Shown piece by piece: positions 10,201 to 22,200 of a stretch of 64,000 bases of DNA. A program made the translations under genes and the position numbers. The notes under the pieces are model-generated. The model saw nothing but the letters and a program-made list of their open reading frames with translations, was not told where the DNA came from and did not search any database. This DNA comes from Anas platyrhynchos (Eukaryota; Chordata; Aves; Anseriformes; Anatidae). The first letter of the stretch is position 1. Each line of letters opens with the position of its first letter. Where the stretch lies: the NCBI RefSeq assembly GCF_047663525.1, contig NC_092593.1:30530501-30594500 (forward strand), given 5' to 3'.

Positions 10201-12880
10201 TTAAATGAAAAAAAAAAAAAAAAGTAAAGAAAGAAAAAGAGCTAAAAAAAGAAAGAAAAAAGGAGGGGGCTGCCCAGGGTGGGCCCCCTCCTCCGGGACA
10301 ACGGCACCGGCGGCCCCTTGGGGCTGGTTTTGGGGTGCCCTTGGGAGCGTAGGGCTGGGGAGAGAAGAAGTGGGGGCCAAATCCTGCCCCGTGGTGCTGG
10401 TGGCACATGGGGTGAGGGGGGCACGCAGGGAAAAGTGGGAGCATGTGGGGTGTGGGGGGCACACAGGGGTTGGGGAGCACGTGTGCCAATGGGGTCATGC
10501 ATGTGGGGTGAGGGTTGGGGCGCCTTTTGCCCCCCAGCGCCCTCCTGCCCAGCTCCTGGCTGCGTTTTTTGGGCCCTGGCACCAAAACTTTGTCACTTCT
10601 GGGCCTGGTGGTGGCTTCACTGCCCGGTCAGGCATGGCTTTTGGGGTGCTGAGCTCCCCTCGATGCCTCGAGCAGTTCCAACCCCAAGTGTCCCACCTCC
10701 ACGTGTCCCATCCACGCACCACAGAGGCCACTTTGAGCGCATCTTTGACCTCCATGGGCACAAGCGGGGCTGGTGCCCACCAGTTTTCCCCCACCCCATG
10801 ACCCACCAGACGTTGGGGCTGACCCCAAAGCCGTGCTTGCTCCCCGTGGTCCTGAGCCCACCCTACAGCGCGGTGGGGATCCTGCTCTCCATCCCCCCAA
10901 AATGGGGAAACCCCTTCTCCATCCCCCAGCGTCCAGAGCGGGCTCTGAAAGCTTGGGGAGAAGCAAATCTGTGCTGGCAAGTCATCGTTTCAACAGAAAA
11001 TTTAAAAACAGAATTAAAAAAAATAAAAAATAAAGTCTTTTTTTATTTTTTTTTCAGGAAACAGCCTCGGATGGAGGATCTGGGAGATAATTAGGCACGG
11101 TAATGTGCCGGGGCATGGCGATGTGTACCAACACCCAGCTCCTGCAGCTGTTTTTTATTGTCAGCCCTCTTCAAAATTTGCCCACAAACAAGTGCCTTTG
11201 CAAGACGGGCGTATTATTTCGGGCGAGAATAGGCTTTTGTTCGGCACATAATTAGCTGATTTTTCTCCGCTGCAGAAACGCCGGCGATCGCTGGCTGTCG
11301 GAGCAGCAACCGGAGCGTGGTCGTGCCTGGGAAGTGGGGCAGGGGGGACCCTCGGTGGCCCCCACGGCTGGGCCCACGCAGCAGGGGCCTTTCTGGGGGT
11401 CCGAGAGTGGGCACAGGGTGGGAAGGGGCGTTTTGGGGACCCCCCGGCACGGAGGTGATGCTTGGAGAGGGTCCCGCACCACCTGGGGGCCAGGCGGCCC
11501 CTGGGGGGGGTTGGTCCCCAAAAGCCTTCTCGCCAAGGGGTAGGGGGTCATGCTTTAAACAGGAGGATTTTGGGAGGGGCTCCCACTCCAGCTGCTGCCC
11601 GGACAGGGGGAAGAGGCTGTGAAGTACATAAAAAGAGGGATTTTTCCCCCAAAAAAGAGCCAGCACAGGGAGGAGAAGGAGCTTTCTGCAGCAAGTAACC
11701 GTGGGCGCAGTGGAGGGGGAAACGCATCAGGGGGAGCTTGGGCCCCTTTGTGGGGGGGGTTCAGTGGTCAGGACCCCCCTGGTGTGGTCAGGACGCCCCC
11801 GGTGAGGTTAGGACCCCCACCCCATGTGCTGTGGGTTTTTTTTGGGGTGCATGGGGTCAGCTCCATCCTCCCATGGGGGCTGCAGGTGGGGCAGGGCGGT
11901 CCCGGTGGCTTTATCAGGGTCTTTTAGAGCCCCCCCCGAGGTGACTCCTGCGAGACCCTCCCCCTCCCCCGGGGAAATGTTTAATTACACGGGAAATGTG
12001 GAAAAAAAAAAAAAATCCCTTTTCGCAGGGAGCCTCTGGGCTGGGGAGGGCGGGCAGGGCTGCGGCGGGAGGGGGGCGCGGGGCGCGGGATGCCCCACGC
12101 GTGCCCGTGGGGGGCTCCCCGGGAAGCCGCCCCCCCGTCCCTCCGCCCCCTCGCTTTGCAGGCGGGGAGGGAAGCCCTCGGTCGCTTAATCCCATTAAAC
12201 TCCCTCGCAGGTTCCCGTTTGAACTCATTTCGGGCTGGGAAAGGCGCAAGGCGCTGATTTTTTTAAATTATTATTATTTTTTTGGTGGTGATGCGTTTGT
12301 ATTTCATTTTTTCCTTTTTTTTTTTTTTTTTTTTTTTTAAGGGCGTGTGTTTATTTATTTATTTATTTATTGGTATGTGGTTTTATTTTATCTATCTATT
12401 TATTTATTTCTATTTTCTTTTTCTTTTTTTTTTTTTTTTTTTTTTAACAAACTTGAAGGCGCCGCCCGGCGCTCCCCCTCCCCGGGATGCTCGCTGTGGG
12501 AAGAGGATGCTAAAAGGAGGAAAACGCCGCCGTGCCCCGCTTTTTCTTGCTTAAAAAAGAAAGAGACCCGGCTCCGGTAACCCCGCTTAACAGCCCGAAA
12601 TTCGTTCGGATGAGGAGCTGCGGGTTTTTTTTTTTTTATTGCTTTTCTTCTCAATTTCTACGTGTTCCGATATCCGGAGCCAAAATATTTGAGGAGCTCC
12701 GAAGGGGACCTCGGCGAAGCGCGGCGGTGCGGAGGGCTCCTCTCTAGCGGTGCCAACCCGCACCCACACGCACACAGATCGCCGCTTTTCGGGCGCCGTA
12801 GCGCAGAAACCTGCCGGTTTAAAACCCCGAATAAAAGTCTAAAATATTCCCGGGTCAGGGGGGCACCGTCTCATTAAAAC
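10200..12880. other. GBX2-ASB18 spacer, GC-rich low-complexity part
   Basis: No coding exon is supported. The stretch contains A-rich runs (10207-10260), G-rich plus-strand sequence with quadruplex-like spacing near 10440-10480, a 20-bp tandem triplication at 11766-11822, poly-T runs near 12318-12339 and 12426-12445, and a short TTTA/TCTA tract near 12350-12412. Confidence 0.6.
11766..11822. repeat. Three-copy tandem repeat, 20 bp unit
   Basis: Three successive copies begin GGTCAGGAC, GGTCAGGAC and GGTTAGGAC, each followed by a C-run and a short spacer. It is a small local duplication. Confidence 0.75.
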
Positions 12881-12884
12881 CACC

Positions 12885-13240
12885 GCGGTCCTGAAACTGC
12901 ACTGCAGACATTAAAGTGCAGTATTTTTCAATTAGAGCTGACGAATTCAATCAAAATTCCATAGATTAGGATGAAATGAGGCATGGGTCATTTACAGGGG
13001 AATTTAATTGCAGAGCCATTAGACAAATAGTATATTTGCCATTCTCACATTATCCATCATTTTAGACATCAATAGAAGGAGCAGCATCTTTACTAATACA
13101 GCAGCACTTCCCAATCTCTGCCTGTAAACACTCCCTTTCCCCATAGCTCCTGATTATATCTGATTTCATTTAAAGCCATGGGGGATTATAAATGTTCGTG
13201 CAATCAGGTTCATTAGGACTTCAAAAACCTCATTTCTGGT
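12885..13240. promoter_or_regulatory. Candidate conserved non-coding element upstream of GBX2
   Basis: A long complex AT-balanced block lies between GC-rich or homopolymeric flanks. It includes TTTTTCAATTAGAGC, GAATTTAATTGCAG and TGCCTGTAAACACTCC; the last contains a forkhead core TGTAAACA. It lacks repeats or exon signals. This is one of the better enhancer candidates here by appearance, but it is unverified. Confidence 0.4.
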
Positions 13241-13739
13241 TTGGATTGCTTTGCGGATCGCCCGCCTCGCTGCAGCGTGCGCGGTGCCTCCGCTTCTCAA
13301 ATCAAACGCCGCTTCATTACCGGGGCAGCTCGGGGCTTGATTAACCCCCCCTCCTCGTCCCCCCGACCCCACGCGTGTCCCCCCCACCCCACGGGACCCC
13401 AAAACCCGTCCCCACCCGACCCCGAGACCCGGAGCCCCCCAGGACCCCGCGCACCCCCCCCGCAGCCGAGCGTGGGAAACCCACTCGGGACCTCCCCACC
13501 CGTGGGAAACGATCGCGGAGCCGCCCCACGGGGGGTGCAGGGAGGGAAAACCCCGGCCCCGCCGCCGGGAGAGAAGGTCCCTGATGCTTTCCCCTAATAG
13601 CAGCTCAGTATTAAGCGAGTCCCATAAACCACGCGCGTCCAGAAAGACCTCGGGAAAAAAATACAAAAAAAAAAAAAAATTAAAAATAATAATAAAGAAA
13701 AAAAAATAATAAAACCCCTCCCGGAAAGCCTTCATTTCA

Positions 13740-13960
13740 CCCAAATGCCTCGTGTGCGCAGCGCTGCGTTAGCTGCCTCAGTAATTTAATTGGAATGAAA
13801 CGTGAAAAATGTGTCATTTTTGAAGAATTTATGCATCGCTTCCTGGAAATCTCATTGTCTTAACTAGCAGCCTACTGCGTTCTGTTTAGCAGTCATAATC
13901 GCGTTTTTATGCGTCTCCGTATTACAAGTTAATGTGACCTCCTGTCTTTGGCTGCCGAAA
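13740..13960. promoter_or_regulatory. Candidate conserved non-coding element
   Basis: Another complex AT-balanced island has TAATTTAATTGG, GAATTTATGCAT and TTACAAGTTAATG. It follows a poly-A/AT tract and precedes GC-rich repeats. It shows no coding features. Confidence 0.3.
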
Positions 13961-14301
13961 AAAAAAAATAAAAAAAGATGAGCCCTTCCCATAACATCTG
14001 CATCAAAACAGGGCGCCTTTCCCCAACTTGCCAACTCTTCGCGGGGCCCGGAGCATCCCACCCCAGCGGCAGGACGGGAAAAAAAAAAGGAAATAAACCC
14101 CCCAGAAAGCAAACAAACAAAAAAATCAAAAACCAAAACTATCTTCCCTATTATTATTATTATTTTTTTTCCAGGTAGAGTGGATGTCTTACTTTTTTTT
14201 TTTAACATATACATATTATTTTTCTTTTTTTAAATTTTATATTTTATTATTTTTCTTTTTAATTTAATTTATTATTTTATTTCATTTCATTTTTTAATTT
14301 C

Positions 14302-14382
14302 ATTTATTTTATTTTATTTTATTTTATTTTATTTTATTTTATTTTATTTTATTTTATTTTATTTTATTTTATTTTATTTTAT
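14302..14382. repeat. (TTTTA)n microsatellite
   Basis: About 16 tandem TTTTA pentanucleotides lie within a broader AT-rich stretch from about 14200 to 14490. Confidence 0.95.
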
Positions 14383-14541
14383 CTTATTGTTTCATTTTAC
14401 TTTATCACATTTTATTTTATTCTTTTATTTCCGTGTTTATCTTCTTACTTTATTCTGCGTATTTATTTATTTTTATTTTTATTTTTCATTTATCCCCCGC
14501 CCCCTCGCAGCCCGGTGCCGGTGCGCGGCGCCGTGCCCAGC

Positions 14542-14555
14542 GCGCCCCCTGCGGG
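14542..14555 (-). promoter_or_regulatory. CTCF-like binding site
   Basis: On the minus strand this reads CCCGCAGGGGGCGC, matching 13 of 14 positions of the vertebrate CTCF core consensus CCASYAGRKGGCRS. The flanking bases also fit the longer motif moderately well. It lies in the GBX2-ASB18 spacer, a plausible place for a domain boundary. Occupancy is inferred. Confidence 0.45.
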
Positions 14556-14659
14556 CCGCGGGGAGCCGCGCACCCGGCGCCGCGGACACGCGTGGGGACC
14601 GCAGCCCCTACCCCACGCGTGTCCTCCCCGACCCCACGCGTGCTGGGGTTTCTTTAAGG

Positions 14660-14790
14660 TTTCCCCCACTTTTTTTCTTTTTTTTAATTATTTTTTCCCC
14701 TATTTTTTTCTTTATTTTTTCTTCTTTTTTCTTTTCTTTTCCTTTTTTTTTTTTTCTTTTTCTTTTTTTTTTTCTTTTTCTTTTTTTCTC
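14660..14790. repeat. Polypyrimidine (T/C) tract
   Basis: About 130 bp consists almost entirely of T runs broken by single C bases, plus a few A. It is simple low-complexity sequence. Confidence 0.9.
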
Positions 14791-15270
14791 CTCCTTTTGA
14801 TGTGGATTTGTTTTCCCCCAGCTGCAGGAAAGCGAGCCCAGGTCATGTTTTTTGGGGGAGGCTGCGGGCACCTGGTGGGACTCTATCTCCATGCAAAGTC
14901 GCCCCGTAGGGATGCAAAACGTGCCGCTCTTCCCGCACAAAAGATGAAAGCCTCATCAGAGGCACCAAAATTGAGGTTTAGCCAGGACCGGTGTGCTGTA
15001 AATCCCTTCCAAGGAAGGGACTGACACAAAACGGCGAGGTGAAGCTGCCACCGAAGCGGTGGGGTGCTGGGTCTCGGTGTGGGGGCACCGAGCAGCCCAG
15101 GAGGGCGAGGGAAGCGCAGCAGGTGGAAAGTCGGGGAAGAATTTCCTTGCCCTCCCCATCTCCCTGCTGCCTGCTCCAGCTGTGGGTACCAGGGCTGAAT
15201 AACCCACAGGTGAGTAGAGGAGGGGTGTGCCGACCACACGACAAGGCTGCATTTCCTTCCCTTTTTAATT

Positions 15271-15298
15271 TTTATTTATTTATTTATTTATTTATTTT
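15271..15298. repeat. (TTTA)n microsatellite
   Basis: Seven tandem TTTA units. Confidence 0.9.
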
Positions 15299-15892
15299 AC
15301 TAGGGAGTATAATTAAGCAGCGGAGCAATTTGGCGAGCGCCGTGGCAGAGCTGCGAACAGGAGGCCAGCTGCTCTTCCAAGGGGCACATGCGCACGCTCG
15401 CTTTGGCACCACAGAAATTAATTTGGGGAGCCAGGGGGCTGGGAAAGCAAATCCTCTCTGCTCCAGGTGCCTTTCACCAAGCAAAATCAAGCCCCAGCTC
15501 CCCCGGGCTGTGCTCCCTGGGTGCAGGTGCGATGGGCACAGGGGTGCCGTGGTGAAATTGGGGCAAGAAATGGCCAGCCCTGGCTCAGTGGCTGGTACAC
15601 CAACAGCAGCCTGCGAGGTTTCAGCTGATTTTGGTCAGTTTTATGGTCTGTGTTAAGCTCCTGGGTAAAGCATCCTGCTGGTGGCCTCTGTGCTGCACCT
15701 GTAGTGGCAATGCCACTTGTCCTGGTCCCAGGGGGAGCCCACCCAGAGGGGTGTGAGGCCCCCGGCGGCTGGTTTTAGTGGTCTGCTGCTTGTGCTTGCC
15801 TCTGCACACCTGAGGAGCCCTGCCGCTTCGTGAGAGCCTTCGTAATGAATATTATTCATATCCGCAGCGTACTGGTAGCAGCTACTAATCAT

Positions 15893-15898
15893 TTTATT
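15893..15898 (-). other. ASB18: ASB18 polyadenylation signal candidate
   Basis: AATAAA reads on the minus strand about 226 nt beyond the ASB18 stop codon, in AT-rich sequence suitable for a 3' UTR. It is the nearest canonical hexamer. Actual cleavage was not observed. Confidence 0.5.
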
Positions 15899-16123
15899 AC
15901 TCTTTATAATCTATTTAAAGCACAATTAGAAAAAAAATCTATACAAAGTTACAGCTCGAAGCACATTTTAGTTACGTTATAAATCCCTGGGAAACAACAA
16001 TCTATCATGAAAACAGTCGCTCCTTAGCCTGGCTGACAGAAATGGATGCTGCTGCAATACACCACGGGAGGATGAGTTAAGGGAGGGATGCTCGGCGGAG
16101 CTCGGCTGGCGTCTCTCAGCCCT

Positions 16124-16309
16124 TCAAAACACGACTCCTTCGGGCTCCAGCAGCAGGTAGTCGTGCAAGGGCTTGGGCACAGGCAGCAGGGGGATCAGGC
16201 AGTGGCATTTGTTGCCAAACTTTTTCCGAATGGCGAAGCGGCACAGGTGTTGCAGGCACCGGACTGTGCCTGACAGCCGGAAAAAGGACTCGTAGAATAA
16301 CCGGTGTTG
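16124..16309 (-). CDS. ASB18: ASB18 coding exon 5 (SOCS box)
   Basis: This exon encodes the final 61 residues and the stop codon. It contains the SOCS box: [14 protein letters not shown] as the BC-box region and [17 protein letters not shown] as the Cul-box-like part. The acceptor is CTTTGCAG. Confidence 0.96.
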   Translation of the reverse strand, partial: QHRLFYESFFRLSGTVRCLQHLCRFAIRKKFGNKCHCLIPLLPVPKPLHDYLLLEPEGVVF

Positions 16310-19229
16310 CTGCAAAGAGGGAGGCAGAGAAAAAAATAAGCATTTTTTTTTTTTTTTAATGTTTTATCCAGTTAAGCCAAGCAAGCCAGAGCTGGAGATC
16401 GAAGGGGAGGAGGTAAGAAATCCGTCGTTTGCCCATGGCTTAGGGGTCTGTACGCTGCTACAGCTCCCTGCGTGGGGAGGACGGGGATGGTTTTGTGTCC
16501 TCCACCAGCAGCAGCAGCGCTGCAGAGAGCTGTAGAGCTTTGCTTTTGCTTGACCCGCTCGTTTCTCAGATGGGAACCACGAAGGCAGAAGGCAGAAACA
16601 GGCTGTGCAGCCTCAGCCTTTCCCAGCTCAGAATAAAATCATTTCTCACGCCCCCCAGAACATACTGAGGTGTATTACGCGCATTTCGGCAGCGTCCCTC
16701 TCGCAGACAGGCTACCCAAATTGCTGCAGGGGCAAGACGGGGATCTGAGTTAACTCAGCAGTGGGGTGGCCCTACTTGTTGCATGGCTGGGGACAGCTCT
16801 CAAGTTTTCTAAAACCAAGAAGAGCTGAGCAGGGTGCTGTAGGGCAGCGGTCTGCCTCTTGGTTTTCCAGACATTTGTGTTGTGTTTTTTCTCAGACCAG
16901 TGGTGGTTTGGGGGCTGAGGGAGTTACAGTGGTGCAAAGCTGCTGAGATGATGCAGGAGTGCTGTGTTGAGGTGGACTTTAACCATTAGATTAGAACTAG
17001 CTTTATTTTTTAATTTTTTAATTATTATTTTTTCCCACTCAAGCTTTGCGTGTTTTAATTTCTGTCCTGGAACCTCTTTGTTCTGGATTGTCTGACCACC
17101 TGGGAGTTGCCCACTCATGATGGCATTTCAGTTTTCCTCAGAGAAGGAATTTATAGCATCACCCCTAGATCAGGAGACCATCCCAGGACCCCCATTTCGG
17201 TGCCATGAGGTCAAAACCCCAGCCACACCATTCTCACCTGCATCACCTCCTCCGGCACAACCTCGGCCCACTTCTCGGAGATGGGGATTTGCGAGTAGGA
17301 GTTGATGAGGACTTCGATGATCTCTGGCACGGCTGCGCAGGACTTGAGCACCTAGTGGTGGGCAAAGAAGCAGGCTTTGTCTGGATGCGGCACTTGCTTC
17401 TCATTTACATTTTTGGCTTGTGTGTGAGAAGCCGGGATAATATTTTCTTTATTGTTGGGTGTAAAATCAATGAGACGCAGACTCATTGACTAACCGGACT
17501 GCGCTGATGGCTGGTGTGCCAAGGCTGTGACATTAGGATGTGAGGCCTCAAGATGCACCAGGGGAAGCTTAGATTGGGCGTTAGGAAGAACTAGGGATGG
17601 AGAGGGAGGTGGTGGAGTCCCCATCCCTGGAGGTGGTTAGGATGTGTGTGGACGTGGCACTGAGGGACGTGGCTTGGCGATGGGACTCACTTGTGATCTT
17701 AAGGGTCTTTCCCAACCTAAGTGATTCTGATAGGCAGGAAAAACCCTAATTTCTAATTTCTACCCTTTGTGCCATCACCATCCTCATCCCACCCTTGACC
17801 CCCTGTCTGCATCCACCCACCCCTCACCCTCACCAACCCCAACCCCCCCAGTGTCATTGACCCACCCCGTCACTCCGGGGGTACCTTGGCGAATGCGGGG
17901 GGCCATATCTTTTGCGACCCATGGTTGAGCAGCAGCTGCACGGCCCGGTGTGGCCTGCGCTCCCTGCGGAGGGCCGCGGCCTGCAGCGCGCAGCCCAACG
18001 GCGAGAGCCCGTCGTAGTCGATGGCGTTGACATCGGCCCCGCGCCGCAGCAGGAACCGCGCCAGGGCGGCGTTGGCGGCCCCACACGCCTTGTGCAGGGG
18101 GCTCCGGTGCCCCTCGTCCCGGGCGTCCAGGTCGGCGCCGTGGGCGGCCAGCAGCCGGCAGAGCCGCAGGAGGTCGTCGTCGTCGCCACCACTGGTGGTG
18201 GTGGTGGTGGTGGGCGCGTGGCTGCAGAGGACGCCCATGGCCGTCTCCTCCCGGGCGCTGCGGGCATCCACCCGCGCGCCGTGCCGCAGGTAGAGGTGGG
18301 CATGGTCGTAGAGGCCGTGCCTCGCCGCCACGTGCAGCGCCGTCTCGCCGGCCTCCTCGCTGGGCAGGTCGACGGCAGCCCCGTGTCTCAGCAGCAGCTT
18401 GGCGCACCTGCGGGGTGATGGAGCAGGAATAACTCCAAGATAAGCAACCCTCAGCAGTCAGGAGTGGGGAGGCAGGTTCAGGGGGGCGTGAGACCTGTAA
18501 AATGTTTTGAGCACGCACATTTCCCTCCCAGGGAGGTGGGAAGAGCAGTCCTCCCCCAGGTAGCATCAGCAGCAGGGAGGCAAGCAGCCTTCAGGAAGCT
18601 CTGGCCAGCTTTATTCTCCTCTAAAACACTTCTCGTTCTGCTCAGGGGTCTTCCAGGGCCCCCAGTGGGGATCTGCACAGGTGGGGGAGCAAAATGAGGG
18701 GGAGCAGTATGGGAGCAGAGCCCTGAACTCTTCCTATGGCAGGAGGAATGGGGAGGAAGAGGAGCCCCGGGGAGGAAGAAGGGTGTGAGGGAAGTACTCG
18801 TTCTGCCTGGCCCAGATGAGTGGTAACTTATGTGGGGAAGATAGTAATAATAGTAAAAATATTGATTAGAGTGATAATATTGATAATAGTGATAATAACT
18901 TGGCTTTGAGGCTGAGTGTACAAGGTTTGGTTTTGAGGCTGCAGCGTGTATGAGAATCTGGTGCTCGATATTTTCTGCCCACCGTTCCTTCACTGACGTT
19001 TGAGACTGTTCACCTAAAATAGCTGTTCTCCAAACTGAGACATTGCAAAAAACATTGCCTGGCAATGCAGGTGATGAGCTCAGGGGCTGGTCATCGTGCA
19101 TACTTGTCTCTGTTGTGTTTTGTAAATGACTGAATTTGCCCAAAAGCTGTTGCACGTACTTTACAATTCCCCTTTCACTCTAAAATGTGCAGAATCCCTT
19201 TTCAAGTAATGGCTTGTCTCACTCTCTCT

Positions 19230-19261
<32 letters not shown>

Positions 19262-22200
19262 GGCTCTTGCAATCTGCTGATGGTCAGTAAGACTTTGTTT
19301 TTGCTGGAGCAAATCACACCTTGATTACCAGTCTTGCCTGTTCTTGACGGCGAGGAATTTGTAACCCTAATTATAACGACTCTCCTGGGACCTCTCTGGG
19401 TTGCCTTAATGCTAACACCGTGTCCAGCTCTGACATCCTAAAATAACGTACTCTGGGTGAGCCAGTTAACGGCTCTGCAGGGAAAAAACATGGGAAAAAA
19501 ATATTTCTGACTTGGGTGCAAAATATGTAGCATCCTTGGTGTGGGGAAAGGGGACAGTGGGGAAAAGCTGTGCTGCAGGGGCCACATCCCACGGAGCAGG
19601 TGGGAATTGCAAGGAGCTAAACTCCTCTCCACAGCCCAAATATTCATCTGGAAAGATTGTTGTGGAATCCCCTCCTGGGAAAAAGTGCTACTTTTGCAGA
19701 TCAGCGACTCTTTTTCGTTATCGATGGCTTCATCTCATCCAACCTCCTGGAGGAAGCCCAAGTTGTTTTATTCTGAATTTTCCCCTGGATGCTCCTCCCT
19801 CAGCACAGAAGGGAAGGGTGGTGAGGGGCTATAAATAAGGGGTGATCTCCTCTGGAAATCGTGGGCCCCTGTGAGGGGCACGCGCCTCCTGTTTCAATGT
19901 ATGGGGCAAAAGCAGGTGCTGCTTAGCGGCCTGCCTGGGGCCATGGAGAGGGGAGATGCCATTCATGTTTGCTGGCTATATGCTCTTATTTTAGCCTCTA
20001 ATCTCTGCTGCTGAACTCATACTTTCTAACACTTTGCCAGCATTTCTGGCTGCTTGTTTTTTTATTTTATTTTATTTTATTTTATTTTATTTTATTTTAT
20101 TTTATTTTATTTTATTTTATTTTATTTTATTTACGCTGCGTTGTTCACCATAGAGGCAGACTAAACTCCCATTGCATCAGGCTCAGTTAAACTTGCTGCT
20201 TTCTGGGGCTCCTCCATACCCCGTTTTTCCAGGAATATTGCAAGAACCATGGCTTCAGTTCAGCAAGACTTAAAGCAAAGGAAACTGATTCCTTTTCCAC
20301 CCATCCTGGGACCATCTCTGGGCAGGCAGGGCAGGTGGCCAGCATCAGCGATACTCATGCAGTGAGCCCTTAGGAGATACACTCAATGTACATCAGCTGT
20401 GCCTAATTTTGGCTAATTTCTGCTCCCTTCCAACCACTTCCTAACACAGTGGCAGGGGTCGGGTAACACACCTGGATGTCTCACCACTCGTGAAAGCCAC
20501 TTGTGCTCAAATAGACGCAGATTTGTACTAACTGCTGTTACCACAGCTCACCTTGCACTTGGTTCCTGGGGCGACTCGGGCGTTCAAGTAGGAGAAAGGA
20601 TTTGGGTTTTATTTTCCTTCTTCACCAGCCAATAGCGCAGATGCCAGTGCTGCGGGTGCTCTCCAAAGAGCTCCTTTTTGCTTCCAACATCCACGCCTGC
20701 GGAGTGGCTCCTTTTCTCCTTCCCCAAAGCTCAAGGTGGGTCCTGTCCCCCTGCCAGCAGGCATGAGGACTGTGATCCCCAGGACCTGGGCGTGCTGTCC
20801 TTGTGTACCATGCCCACTTTTGGTCTCCTTCCTTCCCACTTGACACCCGACAGACAGACGGCTTTCCTTTGTGGGACCAAACTCCAAAAGCAGCAGCCCT
20901 AAGTGCTCTGAGTTTTGTATTCTAAATGGAGCAGAGCACTCGCTTTAGCACTAGATGATGCTAAATGCTGCCTTTTAAAACCCACGGTCCTTTTTATTTA
21001 TTTTATTTTATTTAATTTGTGGTAATGCCTCCTACACAAAGCCAAACTGGACAGCCAAAGAGCCTCTGTGGTTTGGAAGCTCCGGTGTCCCGGTGGCGTT
21101 CCCCTTCTAGTTGCAGCCGACTCTGCCATCCTTTTTGCCAGGGGTGCCACGATGGGAGCTGGGGGCTATGTCCTGTGCCCCCCACCAAGTCCCCCACATC
21201 TTCCTGCTGCCCCACCACGAGCTGAGGCTCTTCCTCTCCCCCTCAATCATTTTTATTGTAATTTTTTTGGGGTGCCAATAAAGGCACTCTCCTTTAATCA
21301 TCCCAGCTTTAGAGGGAAACGAGAGAGAGCCTGGGAGAGAGTGCAGTGAATTTAGAGACTCATCTTACCCCACCATGTTAATTATCTCTGCTGTAAAAAA
21401 GAGGTCAAGGAGAGGAACTCTACTAAATAGGACGACGTTGGCATGAACAGCTCCTAAAGTGAAGAAGGTAAGACTGAACTTTACTGGAACTTTTTTTTTT
21501 AAATCTCTTCAAAAAGCTCCTAGATTAAAGCTCTGATATCCTTTTTGTTGAAATCTCATGGATTCTGAAGCTCAAATGGCTGGAAGGAAGCCCAGATAAT
21601 TTTTTTTATCCCAGTCACTGAGAGGCTCAAAGGTTTTAAGTCCTGCCCCCATGGTGAATTGCCGAGTATATGGGAATACAGAAGAACCCGGCACATAGGT
21701 GTTCTGGCCATTGTTATCAAGAGGGAGAAAAATAAAATAGCTCTCTATGTAGGTCAATGACCTGCTCTTTATTGTCAGTAAAAAATTAAGGATGACCTAA
21801 AATCTACTACTTAAAAAAAAAAAAAAATAGGCAGGGTAAAGTAGTCTCCCCCTAATCAAAGAGGAAATGTTTGTGTTACCTAAAGCTTGACCTCCTCAGT
21901 CTCTAACTTTAGCAAAGTCTTTGCAATTGAAAAGCAGTGGTCGAAACCTCAAAACCTGTCTGAAATGTCTATTAATTTTTGATCTTTCAAGGGAGTTGGC
22001 TTAGTTATTGTAGAAGCCCCCGTAGCGCTGGGTAGCGTAGTTAAGGGTCTCTCAGCATTTCCATTATAAAGCCCCAATATTCAAGGGCTTATAACTCAGC
22101 TGTTTCCACGCCGTATCGCCCCGGTCCCTGTGCTGCCGTTTGCTGGCTCACCTGCCATCCCCCTCCACCGTTACGGGGGAAATAACATCCCGACTGGTGA

